64,000 nt of DNA from assembly GCA_015068655.1 (NCBI GenBank), contig SVKC01000001.1:1-64000 (forward strand), given 5' to 3'. The stretch comes from Oscillospiraceae bacterium (GTDB lineage: Bacteria; Bacillota; Clostridia; Monoglobales; Monoglobaceae). Within the stretch, counting starts at the first letter, position 1; each line of letters begins with the position of its first letter. Shown piece by piece: positions 26,953 to 35,507 of this stretch. Under the pieces are notes generated by a model. The model did no database searches. It had not been told where the DNA came from and was given only the letters and a program-made list of their open reading frames with translations. A program made the translations under genes and the position numbers.

Positions 26953-28395
26953 TTACTTATTTTTGTTAGCAATAAATTCATCAATCTGTTTCTGTACCTC
27001 TGCCATAACTTTTTCAAGCCCAGCGCTCTTGAGCTTTTCCACAAACTCTTTGTGCAGCTTCTCATAATCCTCAGCACCATAAACAAGATAATCAAATTCC
27101 TTTTCAACAGCCGATAGGTTTGCAATTTCAGTCTTGATATTATCTGTGTTAAGTTCAAATCCGTCAAGGAACATAACCTTTGCCCTTCTGTTCAGTTCAT
27201 CAGCCTGCTGCCAAAGACCCTTTTCCTGTCCTTCGATGTAGTAAGAATTGAACTGGCTACCGAAAGCAAAACCGTTTGTTGTAGCGTATCCGCCGTCGGG
27301 TATAATTCTTACAGTTTCATCATCTATCTTCTCATAGTGCTTTCCTTCGATACCGAAGTAAATAAGATTGTAAAGGTCTTTGTCTTCATTGAGTAACTTC
27401 ACAAGCTGCAAAGCTTCCTTTGGATGCTTGCTTGTTCTTGAAACAGCTGTCATTGTTGCTCTTGCGCCATTATTGCTGAGTACAGGCTCTTTAAGAAGAG
27501 GAATTTCAATAATTTCTTCACCGTATTGGTCTTTGAGATTTGCAGCTGTACCTGCACCTGCCTGAACTCTCCAGCATCCGTATTTGATTGTATTTGTCTG
27601 TTCTTCTCCTGCCGCACTTACAACGTCGGGACGGATATAGCCTTTTTTGTAGTAATCACGAACCAATGCCAGCTTCTGCTCATATTCGTCTGTTTCATAA
27701 ATTGAATAAACCTTTCCGTCAGCATCAGCATCTATTACGCCAACAGCAGGAGCACCTGTTCCAAAATAAATCCATGTCTGGAGGTTGAATCCAATTGGAT
27801 TGAGAGGATAAAGATTAGGTTCGTTCTTCTTTATCTGTTCAAAATACGGCTCCAAATCCTGAAGCTCTTCAACCGCTTCAACATCAACATTGTATTTTTC
27901 CGCAAGGCGCTTCGGAATTGCCGCAGCCTCATAGTATGTATAGCTCTGGTAATTTGGAACAGCCATAACTTTTCCGTTTATACGGGCAGAATTCCATGTA
28001 TACTCAGGAATCGAGTTGTAAAAATCCTGTTCTTCTGCCAAAAGGTCATCCAAAGCATAGAAAGCACCGTTTTTTGCATTCTTCAGAAAATCGTTTGACC
28101 AGCTTGATGTAAAGCACAGATCAAATTCCTCACCCGATGAAATAATCATATTCATTTTTTCTGCATATACACCTGTGTCAATAACCTGAATATCTACAGT
28201 GAAACCAAGCTTTTCCTTCACACGCTTGTTGAACTCCGTCATCACTGTTTCCATATCTCTCTGCTTATTTCCGAGAACGTACCAAAGAAGCTTCGTTTCA
28301 CCTGCTTCTTCCTTCTTTTCACCTCCGCAGCCTGCCAGTGACAGCATCAAAACAACCGCCAATACTGTCGCCAATAATCTCTTACCAAATTTCAT
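26953..28395 (-). CDS. ABC transporter substrate-binding lipoprotein
   Basis: A 480-residue lipoprotein with a clear lipobox (LAGC, Cys23) after a 22-residue signal. The mature part matches the extracellular solute-binding family partnered with LplB/YtcP-type permeases (ETKLLWYVLGNKQRDMETVM), and its C-terminal third (LSAVEKEFDYLVYGAEDYE) resembles the DUF3502-type domain common in these binding proteins. It captures complex-glycan oligosaccharides and passes them to the two permeases encoded just upstream. No ATPase gene lies in the operon; such systems usually share a common MsmX-like ATPase encoded elsewhere. Confidence 0.93.
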   Translation of the reverse strand: MKFGKRLLATVLAVVLMLSLAGCGGEKKEEAGETKLLWYVLGNKQRDMETVMTEFNKRVKEKLGFTVDIQVIDTGVYAEKMNMIISSGEEFDLCFTSSWSNDFLKNAKNGAFYALDDLLAEEQDFYNSIPEYTWNSARINGKVMAVPNYQSYTYYEAAAIPKRLAEKYNVDVEAVEELQDLEPYFEQIKKNEPNLYPLNPIGFNLQTWIYFGTGAPAVGVIDADADGKVYSIYETDEYEQKLALVRDYYKKGYIRPDVVSAAGEEQTNTIKYGCWRVQAGAGTAANLKDQYGEEIIEIPLLKEPVLSNNGARATMTAVSRTSKHPKEALQLVKLLNEDKDLYNLIYFGIEGKHYEKIDDETVRIIPDGGYATTNGFAFGSQFNSYYIEGQEKGLWQQADELNRRAKVMFLDGFELNTDNIKTEIANLSAVEKEFDYLVYGAEDYEKLHKEFVEKLKSAGLEKVMAEVQKQIDEFIANKNK

Positions 28396-28436
28396 TTTTC
28401 ATTCCGTCCTTTCGTATATATATTATTTTTTATTAT

Positions 28437-29309
28437 TTACCCTTTTACCGAACCAACCGTAAGTCCCTTTGCAAAATACTTCTGGAAGAAGGGGAATACC
28501 AGTATCATAGGTCCTGACACAACAACCGCCAAAGCCATTCGCACTGACTCGGTGGGAACATCCACATTCATCATCTGCATTGGCATATTGCTCATCTGTG
28601 TCTTTATGAGCTCAACATTCTTCATAATTCTCTGGAGCTGATATTGAAGAGTTACCAGGTTCTCGTCATTGATATAAAGAAGACAGGTGTACCAGTCATT
28701 CCATCTGGTAAGTGCCCCCAAAAGCGCAACCGTCGCAAAAACCGGTTTGGAAAGGGGAAGCACAACCTGAAAAATCATTCTCACATCGCTGCATCCGTCA
28801 ATCTTCGCTGCATCAAACAGCTCACCCGGAAGCTGTTGAAAGAAGGTTCTGAACAAAATTACGTGGAATGGTGTCACAAGCCCCGGAAGAACAAGCACCC
28901 AGAAGTTGTCCTTGAGATACAGATACTGAGTAATAAGCATATAGCTCGGAACAAGACCTCCCGAAAAAAGCATAGTGAAAAATACGTAAAATGAAACTAC
29001 TGACTTAAACTTGAAATCCTGTCTTGACAAGGGATATGCCAGGAACGACATAACCAACACCGCAAGAACTGTTCCAACGACCGTACTTGCAATAGTCACA
29101 CCATATGAGCGTATAATCGGTTCCGGATCCAAAAATATGTATTTGTAAGCATCAAGACTGAAGGTTTTTGGAAAAATACTGTATCCGAATTCATTGAGTG
29201 TTGCCTCATCCGTAAGGGAAACAGAAACAACAACTATGAACGGTATCAAACAAAGAATCGATGCCAGAATTAGCCAAATATGTGAGATAATACTTTTTTC
29301 TTTTTTCAT
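28437..29309 (-). CDS. Carbohydrate ABC transporter permease (YtcP/LplC type)
   Basis: A 290-residue membrane protein with about six transmembrane segments, the first at ILASILCLIPFIVVVSVSL. The EAA loop, the contact with the ATPase, is GELFDAAKIDGCSDVRMIFQ. The ending FAKGLTVGSVKG is characteristic of the LplC/YtcP class. It forms the import channel with the permease encoded 17 bases upstream. The gene is followed by the binding lipoprotein. Confidence 0.94.
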   Translation of the reverse strand: MKKEKSIISHIWLILASILCLIPFIVVVSVSLTDEATLNEFGYSIFPKTFSLDAYKYIFLDPEPIIRSYGVTIASTVVGTVLAVLVMSFLAYPLSRQDFKFKSVVSFYVFFTMLFSGGLVPSYMLITQYLYLKDNFWVLVLPGLVTPFHVILFRTFFQQLPGELFDAAKIDGCSDVRMIFQVVLPLSKPVFATVALLGALTRWNDWYTCLLYINDENLVTLQYQLQRIMKNVELIKTQMSNMPMQMMNVDVPTESVRMALAVVVSGPMILVFPFFQKYFAKGLTVGSVKG

Positions 29310-29326
29310 AGCTTTTACTCCCTCCG

Positions 29327-30232
29327 TTAGAATAATGCGTTGTCCTTCTCTATTCTTCTTACAATCCAGTTCACCAAAACGATAGTAATGAAACCTACAA
29401 TAGACTGGAAGAATCCAACCGCTGCCGACATACCTATTTCACCGTTTGTGTTCAATGCTCTGAATATGTAAGTATCAATAACATCTGTGGTCTCATAAAG
29501 CTTTCCTATATCTCTTGTGACCTGATAGAACAAACCAAAATCAGAACGGAAAACATTGCCCAATGCCAACAATGTCATTGTTATTATCAAAGGAATAATC
29601 GACGGAATTGAAATATGCCATATTTTCTGTAACCTTGATGCTCCGTCAAGATCTGCCGCTTCGAAAAGCGAATCATCAATACCCATAAGTCCGGCATAAT
29701 AAATTATGCAGTTTATTCCCACGTTCTTCCACACAGAAAAGAAGCCAAGTATAAAGGGCCAGTACTTTGGCTTTGCGTACCAGTCAATCATATCAACACC
29801 GAATTTTTCCAAAATTCCGTTTATAATACCTGCTGTCGGGTTCAAAAAGCCATAAGCCATACAGCCAACAACAACCCATGACAAGAAGTAAGGAAGCATC
29901 ATTGTGGTTTGATATGCTTTTATCATAATCCGTTGTCTTATGTTGTAGAGCATAAGAGCAAACAGAACAGCTACCACTATGCCCAAAATTATGTATGACA
30001 GGTTGAGTGTAATGGTGTTAAAAAGAATTCGCTTTGCATCCTGTCCTGCAAAGAAAAACTCAAAATTTTTGAACCCTACCCACGGGCTTTTCAGAATTCC
30101 CAGGTCATATCGGTAATCTTTGAACGCAATAACCAGGCCTCCTATGGGAATATAACAAAATACAAACAACAACAGAACCCCCGGCAATGCCATGAGGCAA
30201 TACATCAACTGTGTTTTGTTAAACTTCTTCAT
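29327..30232 (-). CDS. Carbohydrate ABC transporter permease (LplB type)
   Basis: A 301-residue membrane protein with about six transmembrane segments; the first is CLMALPGVLLLFVFCYIPI. The EAA loop is DDSLFEAADLDGASRLQKIW. The class motif IAFKDYRYDLGI near the N-terminus marks LplB-type permeases for complex saccharides. It is the first gene after a terminator and begins an operon of permease, permease, lipoprotein and secreted glycan proteins. AGGAG lies about 12 bases before the ATG. Confidence 0.94.
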   Translation of the reverse strand: MKKFNKTQLMYCLMALPGVLLLFVFCYIPIGGLVIAFKDYRYDLGILKSPWVGFKNFEFFFAGQDAKRILFNTITLNLSYIILGIVVAVLFALMLYNIRQRIMIKAYQTTMMLPYFLSWVVVGCMAYGFLNPTAGIINGILEKFGVDMIDWYAKPKYWPFILGFFSVWKNVGINCIIYYAGLMGIDDSLFEAADLDGASRLQKIWHISIPSIIPLIITMTLLALGNVFRSDFGLFYQVTRDIGKLYETTDVIDTYIFRALNTNGEIGMSAAVGFFQSIVGFITIVLVNWIVRRIEKDNALF

Positions 30233-30280
30233 TTTTTGCTGACACTCCTATCTTATATTTAGATGTAATAATATTTTATC

Positions 30281-30314
30281 AAAAAAATAACAACGCAACA
30301 ATTTGCTGCGTTGT
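30281..30314 (-). terminator. Terminator between histidine kinase and ABC operon
   Basis: ACAACGCA (30290-30297) pairs with TGCGTTGT (30307-30314). On the minus strand it is followed by TATTTTTTT, a good rho-independent terminator for the kinase transcript. It separates regulatory and transport transcripts. Confidence 0.75.
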
Positions 30315-30337
30315 CTCAATATTATAATTTTTTGTCC

Positions 30338-31975
30338 TTAGTCTACTGATATTTTCACCTGTATCTTTGTACGTCCCTCTTCATCATATCCAATCTTCAA
30401 GCCATAGCCGTCACCGTATATGAGGTGAAGCCTCTGATTTACGTTGTTCAGACCTATATTGACATCTTCGGTAAACTCATGATTCAGGAACTTTTTGTTG
30501 AGTTCCTCTGCCAGTTTTTTCTCAATTGGTTTTCCGTCATTTGTGATTTCAAAGTATGCATTGCCGCCGTCCATATAGCCCTTTATGTACACTCTTCCGT
30601 CTACGGGCTGGCAACATCTCACCGCATTTTCAACTATGGGCTGAAAAGTCACTTTGGGCACCTTTATGGACATCATATTCTCAGGGATTTCAATAACACA
30701 ATCAAAGGAATCGAAAAGACGTTCCTTCTGTATATCCACATACATTTTCAGGTATTCAATTTCCTCATTCAAAGCAACGGTATGGGTCTTTGTGGAGAAC
30801 GAAAACCTCAGAATTGTTGAAAGCTTCACAAGCATCTCCGCAACCTTTTCCCCATCCTTGCCAAGTCTCTCGGCATACAGACCTATAATCTGCAGAGTGT
30901 TTGAAATAAAATGCGGATTTATCTGGCTTTGAAGTGCAACCATTTGCATCTTGTTCATATTTTCAAGGCTTTTGTCAAGACGTCTTGCGCGGAATACGTG
31001 TCGCGCATTTCCCCTTATATTGTTTCCGATAATTCTTTCATATTCATCAATTCTGGATATTGCGTCTTCCTCATTCATTATGTTCATAACACGTTCAAAG
31101 GGAACATAAATTTTCAGGCACGCAACTGCAGTAAGCACAATCAGGAGAATGAATATAACCAGAACCAGCAAAGCCACACTGGGTGAGAATATGTTCGTTA
31201 TTTTCAGTTCATCGCTTATGTCGGTATAACACACAAGGATATAGCTTTTTTCATTTGTCTTTTCTGTTTTGACAAATCTTTTTCCTTCTGTATCGGACGG
31301 CAAAGTGTCAATCACGGTGTAGCCCAACTCATCTGTCAATTTGAGCCCCAGAAGATTTGCCTGTTTTGCATCAAGAAAGCTCATCAGGTCATCGTAATAA
31401 AGCCCATACACAACAGTTCCGAGAAAAGTCTCGTTGTCCCATATGCCTTCTGTCACAATGAGATATTCTATTCCATTTATTATGTCACGCCTATACATAC
31501 GGTAAGCTTTGTCTGCCCTGACAGCGTCAGAAAGTTCTTCAACATACTGTTTTTCCTCATCTAAGGAGCATTGAAGAACATAATCACTTTGAGCTGCATA
31601 GGTCGCAATAAACGCTCCCATAGAGGATGCCGCAAGAAGCTTGTCTGCCGTGCCGTAAAACTCCGTTACCATATTCCGAAAGGCTGTCATATCCTCGTAT
31701 AACTCTTTTGTGGCAAAAAGATTCTGCACCGCCATGCTTTTTTGAATTTCCTCCATCTGTCTGTCAACGTCAAAAAAGACCTTGTCGGCAAGCACAAGCC
31801 TGTGCGCTGTCGTATCATTTGCCTCAAAGGTTACTCTGTCTATATTCTTTTCCGCAGACAGATTGTATATCAGGAAAATTATTATTATGAACACAATTAC
31901 TGCAGGAACAACAATCATTGCTATATTCGCAAAAAACAGTTTCCTGACTTTTCTGTTCGTTTGATTCATAACCAT
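30338..31975 (-). CDS. YesM/LytS-type sensor histidine kinase
   Basis: A 545-residue membrane kinase. Two transmembrane segments (about residues 17-37 and 268-290) flank an extracellular sensing domain of dCache type. The transmitter contains the phospho-acceptor motif MVALQSQINPHFISNTLQII. An ATP-binding end follows with EIEYLKMYVDIQKERLFDSF and VPKVTFQPIVENAVRCC (N box) and INLNNVNQRL-like GLNNVNQRLHLIYG. Its partner response regulator lies 8 bases upstream. The pair almost certainly senses a carbohydrate outside the cell and controls the adjacent LplBC-type transporter. Confidence 0.93.
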   Translation of the reverse strand: MVMNQTNRKVRKLFFANIAMIVVPAVIVFIIIIFLIYNLSAEKNIDRVTFEANDTTAHRLVLADKVFFDVDRQMEEIQKSMAVQNLFATKELYEDMTAFRNMVTEFYGTADKLLAASSMGAFIATYAAQSDYVLQCSLDEEKQYVEELSDAVRADKAYRMYRRDIINGIEYLIVTEGIWDNETFLGTVVYGLYYDDLMSFLDAKQANLLGLKLTDELGYTVIDTLPSDTEGKRFVKTEKTNEKSYILVCYTDISDELKITNIFSPSVALLVLVIFILLIVLTAVACLKIYVPFERVMNIMNEEDAISRIDEYERIIGNNIRGNARHVFRARRLDKSLENMNKMQMVALQSQINPHFISNTLQIIGLYAERLGKDGEKVAEMLVKLSTILRFSFSTKTHTVALNEEIEYLKMYVDIQKERLFDSFDCVIEIPENMMSIKVPKVTFQPIVENAVRCCQPVDGRVYIKGYMDGGNAYFEITNDGKPIEKKLAEELNKKFLNHEFTEDVNIGLNNVNQRLHLIYGDGYGLKIGYDEEGRTKIQVKISVD

Positions 31976-31983
31976 ACACCACT

Positions 31984-33108
31984 TTATCGTCTTTTCTTCA
32001 TTCTGTACTCCTTTGGAGTCATTCCTGTATCCTTTTTCAAAATGGAATAAAAATACGGCAAATTTCTCATTCCTACTCTCTCTGCAATTTCGTGTGCAGT
32101 CATATCTGTTCTAACAAGCAAATCCTTTGCCATATCAATACGTTTTTGGAGAATATATGTGCTTATGTTCTCGCCCATGTGCCACTTGAAAAGCCTTGAC
32201 AGCCAAGAGGTTGAAACAAAGCACTCCTTTGCCACCATTTCGAGACTCAAAGGCTCGGAAAGATTGTTTTCTATAAAGTTAACTGCATTGGTAACAACTG
32301 CATTCTCTGCTTTGAACGTACCTTCCGACACCGCAACTTTTTCCGTCTTGTAATACTCTTCGAGCATTCCGATATTATCAAACTGTCTCACGTTCTTGAT
32401 TTCTATGTCCATCCCAAGACAATCCTTCACGCTTGCGATATACTCTTCTGTCCAATTCTCCGCTATTTCTTCCCGGGAAAAAATCAACACCTCATACGCA
32501 ACACCAATGTTTCCAAGAATACAAAACTTCACTTTTTTGTATATGAGTGAGAAAATACTGTACAAGGCACGAAGAAGCTTTTCAGAAGCAATCGTGTCGC
32601 AAATATTCAGTTCAAAAAGGAAGAAGCTGCAGTCATCAAAATCATACATTTCACTACTTATACACTTTCCTGCAAGACCGTTGAAATAACCCTTGTAAAT
32701 AGACGTCTCAGCAAAATTGTTCTTCACCTTCTCAACGTCAAGGTATTCCCTGATTTCCGCAAATTCCTGTTTGAGCTGTTTTATGGTAAGAGGCTTGTTC
32801 AGATAAAAACGTACATTGTAACGCATTCCTTCTTTTGCATAATCAATCTCGTTGAATGCACTCAGGAAAACAATCATCACCGATGACCAGTTTTCATATA
32901 TATACCGACTCAGCTCAATACCGCTCATATCTGGCATTGATATATCAGTTACAACCATATCAACCTGATTTTTCTCTAAAAAGGAAATAGCATCTTTTCC
33001 CGAATAAAAGCTTCCTACACATTCAAAGCCCAATTCTTCCCACTTTATTAATTCACGAAATCCGTCTGCTATTGCCCTTTCATCATCAACCAAAATAAAT
33101 TTATACAT
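31984..33108 (-). CDS. YesN-type response regulator with AraC DNA-binding domain
   Basis: A 374-residue regulator from ATG 33108, preceded by GGTGGG; an in-frame extension to 33177 has no start support. The receiver domain has the acidic pair in FILVDDERA, the phosphorylated Asp in MVVTDISMPDMSG and the conserved Lys in YLNKPLT. A middle region of about 150 residues is unassigned. The C-terminus is an AraC-type pair of helix-turn-helix motifs (LEMVAKECFVSTSWLSRLF, TAHEIAERVGMRNLPYF, GMTPKEYR). It acts with the kinase encoded downstream and likely activates the ABC and surface-protein operon. Confidence 0.93.
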   Translation of the reverse strand: MYKFILVDDERAIADGFRELIKWEELGFECVGSFYSGKDAISFLEKNQVDMVVTDISMPDMSGIELSRYIYENWSSVMIVFLSAFNEIDYAKEGMRYNVRFYLNKPLTIKQLKQEFAEIREYLDVEKVKNNFAETSIYKGYFNGLAGKCISSEMYDFDDCSFFLFELNICDTIASEKLLRALYSIFSLIYKKVKFCILGNIGVAYEVLIFSREEIAENWTEEYIASVKDCLGMDIEIKNVRQFDNIGMLEEYYKTEKVAVSEGTFKAENAVVTNAVNFIENNLSEPLSLEMVAKECFVSTSWLSRLFKWHMGENISTYILQKRIDMAKDLLVRTDMTAHEIAERVGMRNLPYFYSILKKDTGMTPKEYRMKKRR

Positions 33109-33228
33109 TATTATCCCACCAATGTCCTGTTCTTTTCTGCACAGTGTCATTTTATAATAATCATATTCTAAAAACAATATGCTTTCTTGTCTTTATTCTT
33201 CCTTATAGTTGCTGTTTTAAACTGTATA

Positions 33229-35496
33229 TTAGATAATTACGTCCGTCTCTTTGCCATCAAAGGAAATGAACTTCTTTTCATTTTTTGTAATCGTAATATT
33301 ATAAGTCTTTCCCCTGAAAACTCTCGTAACCTTTGCAGGAAGCATCTCCTTTGGCAAGCACGGGTCAATTTCAAGTCCGTCCCACTTTGCACGGATACCG
33401 AGCATATACTGGGTTACAGCAACATACATCCAAGCCGCAGTTCCCGTAAGCCATGATACATTTGCAAGACCGAACTTGTCACTTTCAGGCCCAAAAATGT
33501 TTGAACAATAAACATAAGGCTCTGCCTTGTATCTCCACTCTCCCGCCTGTGCTTGTGCAACCATAGGGAGAAGCTGATGATAATACTTGTACGCATTTTC
33601 GGGGCGTTTAAGCAAGCACTCTGCAATTACAGCCCATGTGTTTGCATGGCAGAACACACTTCCGTTTTCTCCACAGCCCTTGTTGTACATAGTCAGGTTG
33701 CCGTCTTTTGTTGGATAGTCGGTTGTCATTGAGGGATGTATTTTCTTGATTCCCAAATCGGTATCAAGATACTTTTTCACATTATCCATTGCCTGGGTGC
33801 CGTTGTCACCCATTCCCGAAATAACAGACCAGCTTTGAGTATTGAGCCAGATTTTTGCTTGAGGTTCTTTTTCGCTGCCGATAAATGTACCTTCATCTGT
33901 AATACATCTTCTGTACCATTCGCCATCCCATGCAATTTCGTTTACGAGTTTTTTTTGCTGTTCATATGTTTCAAGATATTTGCTGCCGTCCTCACCTTTA
34001 AGGTCAGCTATTTCCGCAATCTGTCTGAGAACAGTTCCAAACTGCATACTTGTCCAAATGCTTTCGCCCTTGCCCTCACGGCATACCTTGTAGAGCATAT
34101 CGTTCCAGTCCGATGAAAGCATAAGGGGAAATCCGCATTCACCTAGGTTTGCAAGACAGAAATCTATTGACTTCTTTATGTGTTCCCATACAGTTGCACT
34201 TCCTCCGTCATAAAATTCCACAACCTCATCAAGATAGTCAAGCTTTCCTTCTTCAATCACTATATGATAGCAAGCCATAACAAGCCACAAATGATTGTCA
34301 CTGTGGATTCTTGTAACAGGCTCCCACCCTTCGGTAGGGAAGCAATAGTGATTACAATGTCCGTCATTATACTGCTGAGTAAATAAAAGATTTAACTTGT
34401 CCTTTGCACGTCTCAAATCAAATGGTACCATTGCAAGGATGTCCTGCGCCGTATCCCTCACACCCACACCACGGAATGTTCCCGTTGCATAATATGAGAT
34501 ATTTCTCGAAAACTGGAAGTTTCGTTCCGCCTGATAAGGATTCCATATATTTATCATTGTTTCTGCATCCTTATCGGGAATTTTGCATTGGAATTTGCTT
34601 AAATGAGCATCCCATTTTTCTGCGAGACCTTTGAATGATTTTTCAACAAAATCAGTCTTTCTGCAGTTTTCAACACTTTTCCTTATGTCCTCTTCGGTCA
34701 TTGCTGTACCGAGGAAGATATTAACTTCTTTTTCTTCGTTTGCTTTGAGTTCAATTTCAAGCTGAAGTGCAAAGCAAGGGTCACCGCCGTACATGGTTGA
34801 CTTTGAGCAATTTCCCAATTCTACTCTCTGTGGATTTTCCTCACTTCTGTATGCACCCACAAACTCGTCCCTATCGCAATCAAATGCCGTAACCGGAACA
34901 TTTGCCGCAAAATAAACAAGAGGTGTTTCATCGGGCTTTGGCTGTGTTTCAACTCCGTATTTATACACCAGAACATCTTCCATGTTATAGCAGGAAAGCT
35001 GATGCTTGTTATAGCACTGCCATTGAAGTTCACGCATAAACTCCATCATTCCAAGCTCAACATACGGAAACAGCGTTATATGTTTGTCGCTATCCGATTT
35101 CAGCTTTAAATTCCATATAAGTGCGTTTTCATATTCACCCACAAAGTATGTGGCAGTTACCGATACGCCCTTTCGCTCTGCCTCAAAGCGAGTATATCCC
35201 ATACCATGAGTTGACTGCCATTTTTCAGGCTTTGTCTTGCAGGGCTCGTTTGTGGGACACCAGTATTCACCACCGTCCTTTATGTAGGTATAAAATCCGC
35301 TTCTGTCTGTGGGAACATGAAAGAATTTATAATGGTTTATTCTCCATATCTGCGGAGATTTATAAAATGCAACACCGCCCCCTGCCTGCGACATCATTGT
35401 GTGGAATGTGCCGTTTGACAGATAATTCATCCACGGGGTTGGTGTGTTGTATTTTTTAAATGTTATTTCTCGTTTTTGGTTGTTAAAGCTATACAT
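33229..35496 (-). CDS. GH94-like glycoside phosphorylase
   Basis: A 755-residue cytoplasmic protein of the GH94 (former GT36) group, close to cellobiose phosphorylase in length. The N-terminal beta-sandwich starts WMNYLSNGTFHTMMSQAGGG. The catalytic (alpha/alpha)6 barrel includes RGVGVRDTAQDILAMVPFD, IHSDNHLWLVMACYHI and the general-acid region LSSDWNDMLYK (Asp463, Asp466). These enzymes split a beta-linked disaccharide with phosphate, giving a sugar 1-phosphate without ATP. The exact disaccharide cannot be read from sequence. The GH3 gene is 11 bases upstream, so the two probably act on the same oligosaccharide. Confidence 0.88.
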   Translation of the reverse strand: MYSFNNQKREITFKKYNTPTPWMNYLSNGTFHTMMSQAGGGVAFYKSPQIWRINHYKFFHVPTDRSGFYTYIKDGGEYWCPTNEPCKTKPEKWQSTHGMGYTRFEAERKGVSVTATYFVGEYENALIWNLKLKSDSDKHITLFPYVELGMMEFMRELQWQCYNKHQLSCYNMEDVLVYKYGVETQPKPDETPLVYFAANVPVTAFDCDRDEFVGAYRSEENPQRVELGNCSKSTMYGGDPCFALQLEIELKANEEKEVNIFLGTAMTEEDIRKSVENCRKTDFVEKSFKGLAEKWDAHLSKFQCKIPDKDAETMINIWNPYQAERNFQFSRNISYYATGTFRGVGVRDTAQDILAMVPFDLRRAKDKLNLLFTQQYNDGHCNHYCFPTEGWEPVTRIHSDNHLWLVMACYHIVIEEGKLDYLDEVVEFYDGGSATVWEHIKKSIDFCLANLGECGFPLMLSSDWNDMLYKVCREGKGESIWTSMQFGTVLRQIAEIADLKGEDGSKYLETYEQQKKLVNEIAWDGEWYRRCITDEGTFIGSEKEPQAKIWLNTQSWSVISGMGDNGTQAMDNVKKYLDTDLGIKKIHPSMTTDYPTKDGNLTMYNKGCGENGSVFCHANTWAVIAECLLKRPENAYKYYHQLLPMVAQAQAGEWRYKAEPYVYCSNIFGPESDKFGLANVSWLTGTAAWMYVAVTQYMLGIRAKWDGLEIDPCLPKEMLPAKVTRVFRGKTYNITITKNEKKFISFDGKETDVII

Positions 35497-35507
35497 AGCA
35501 GAACTCC

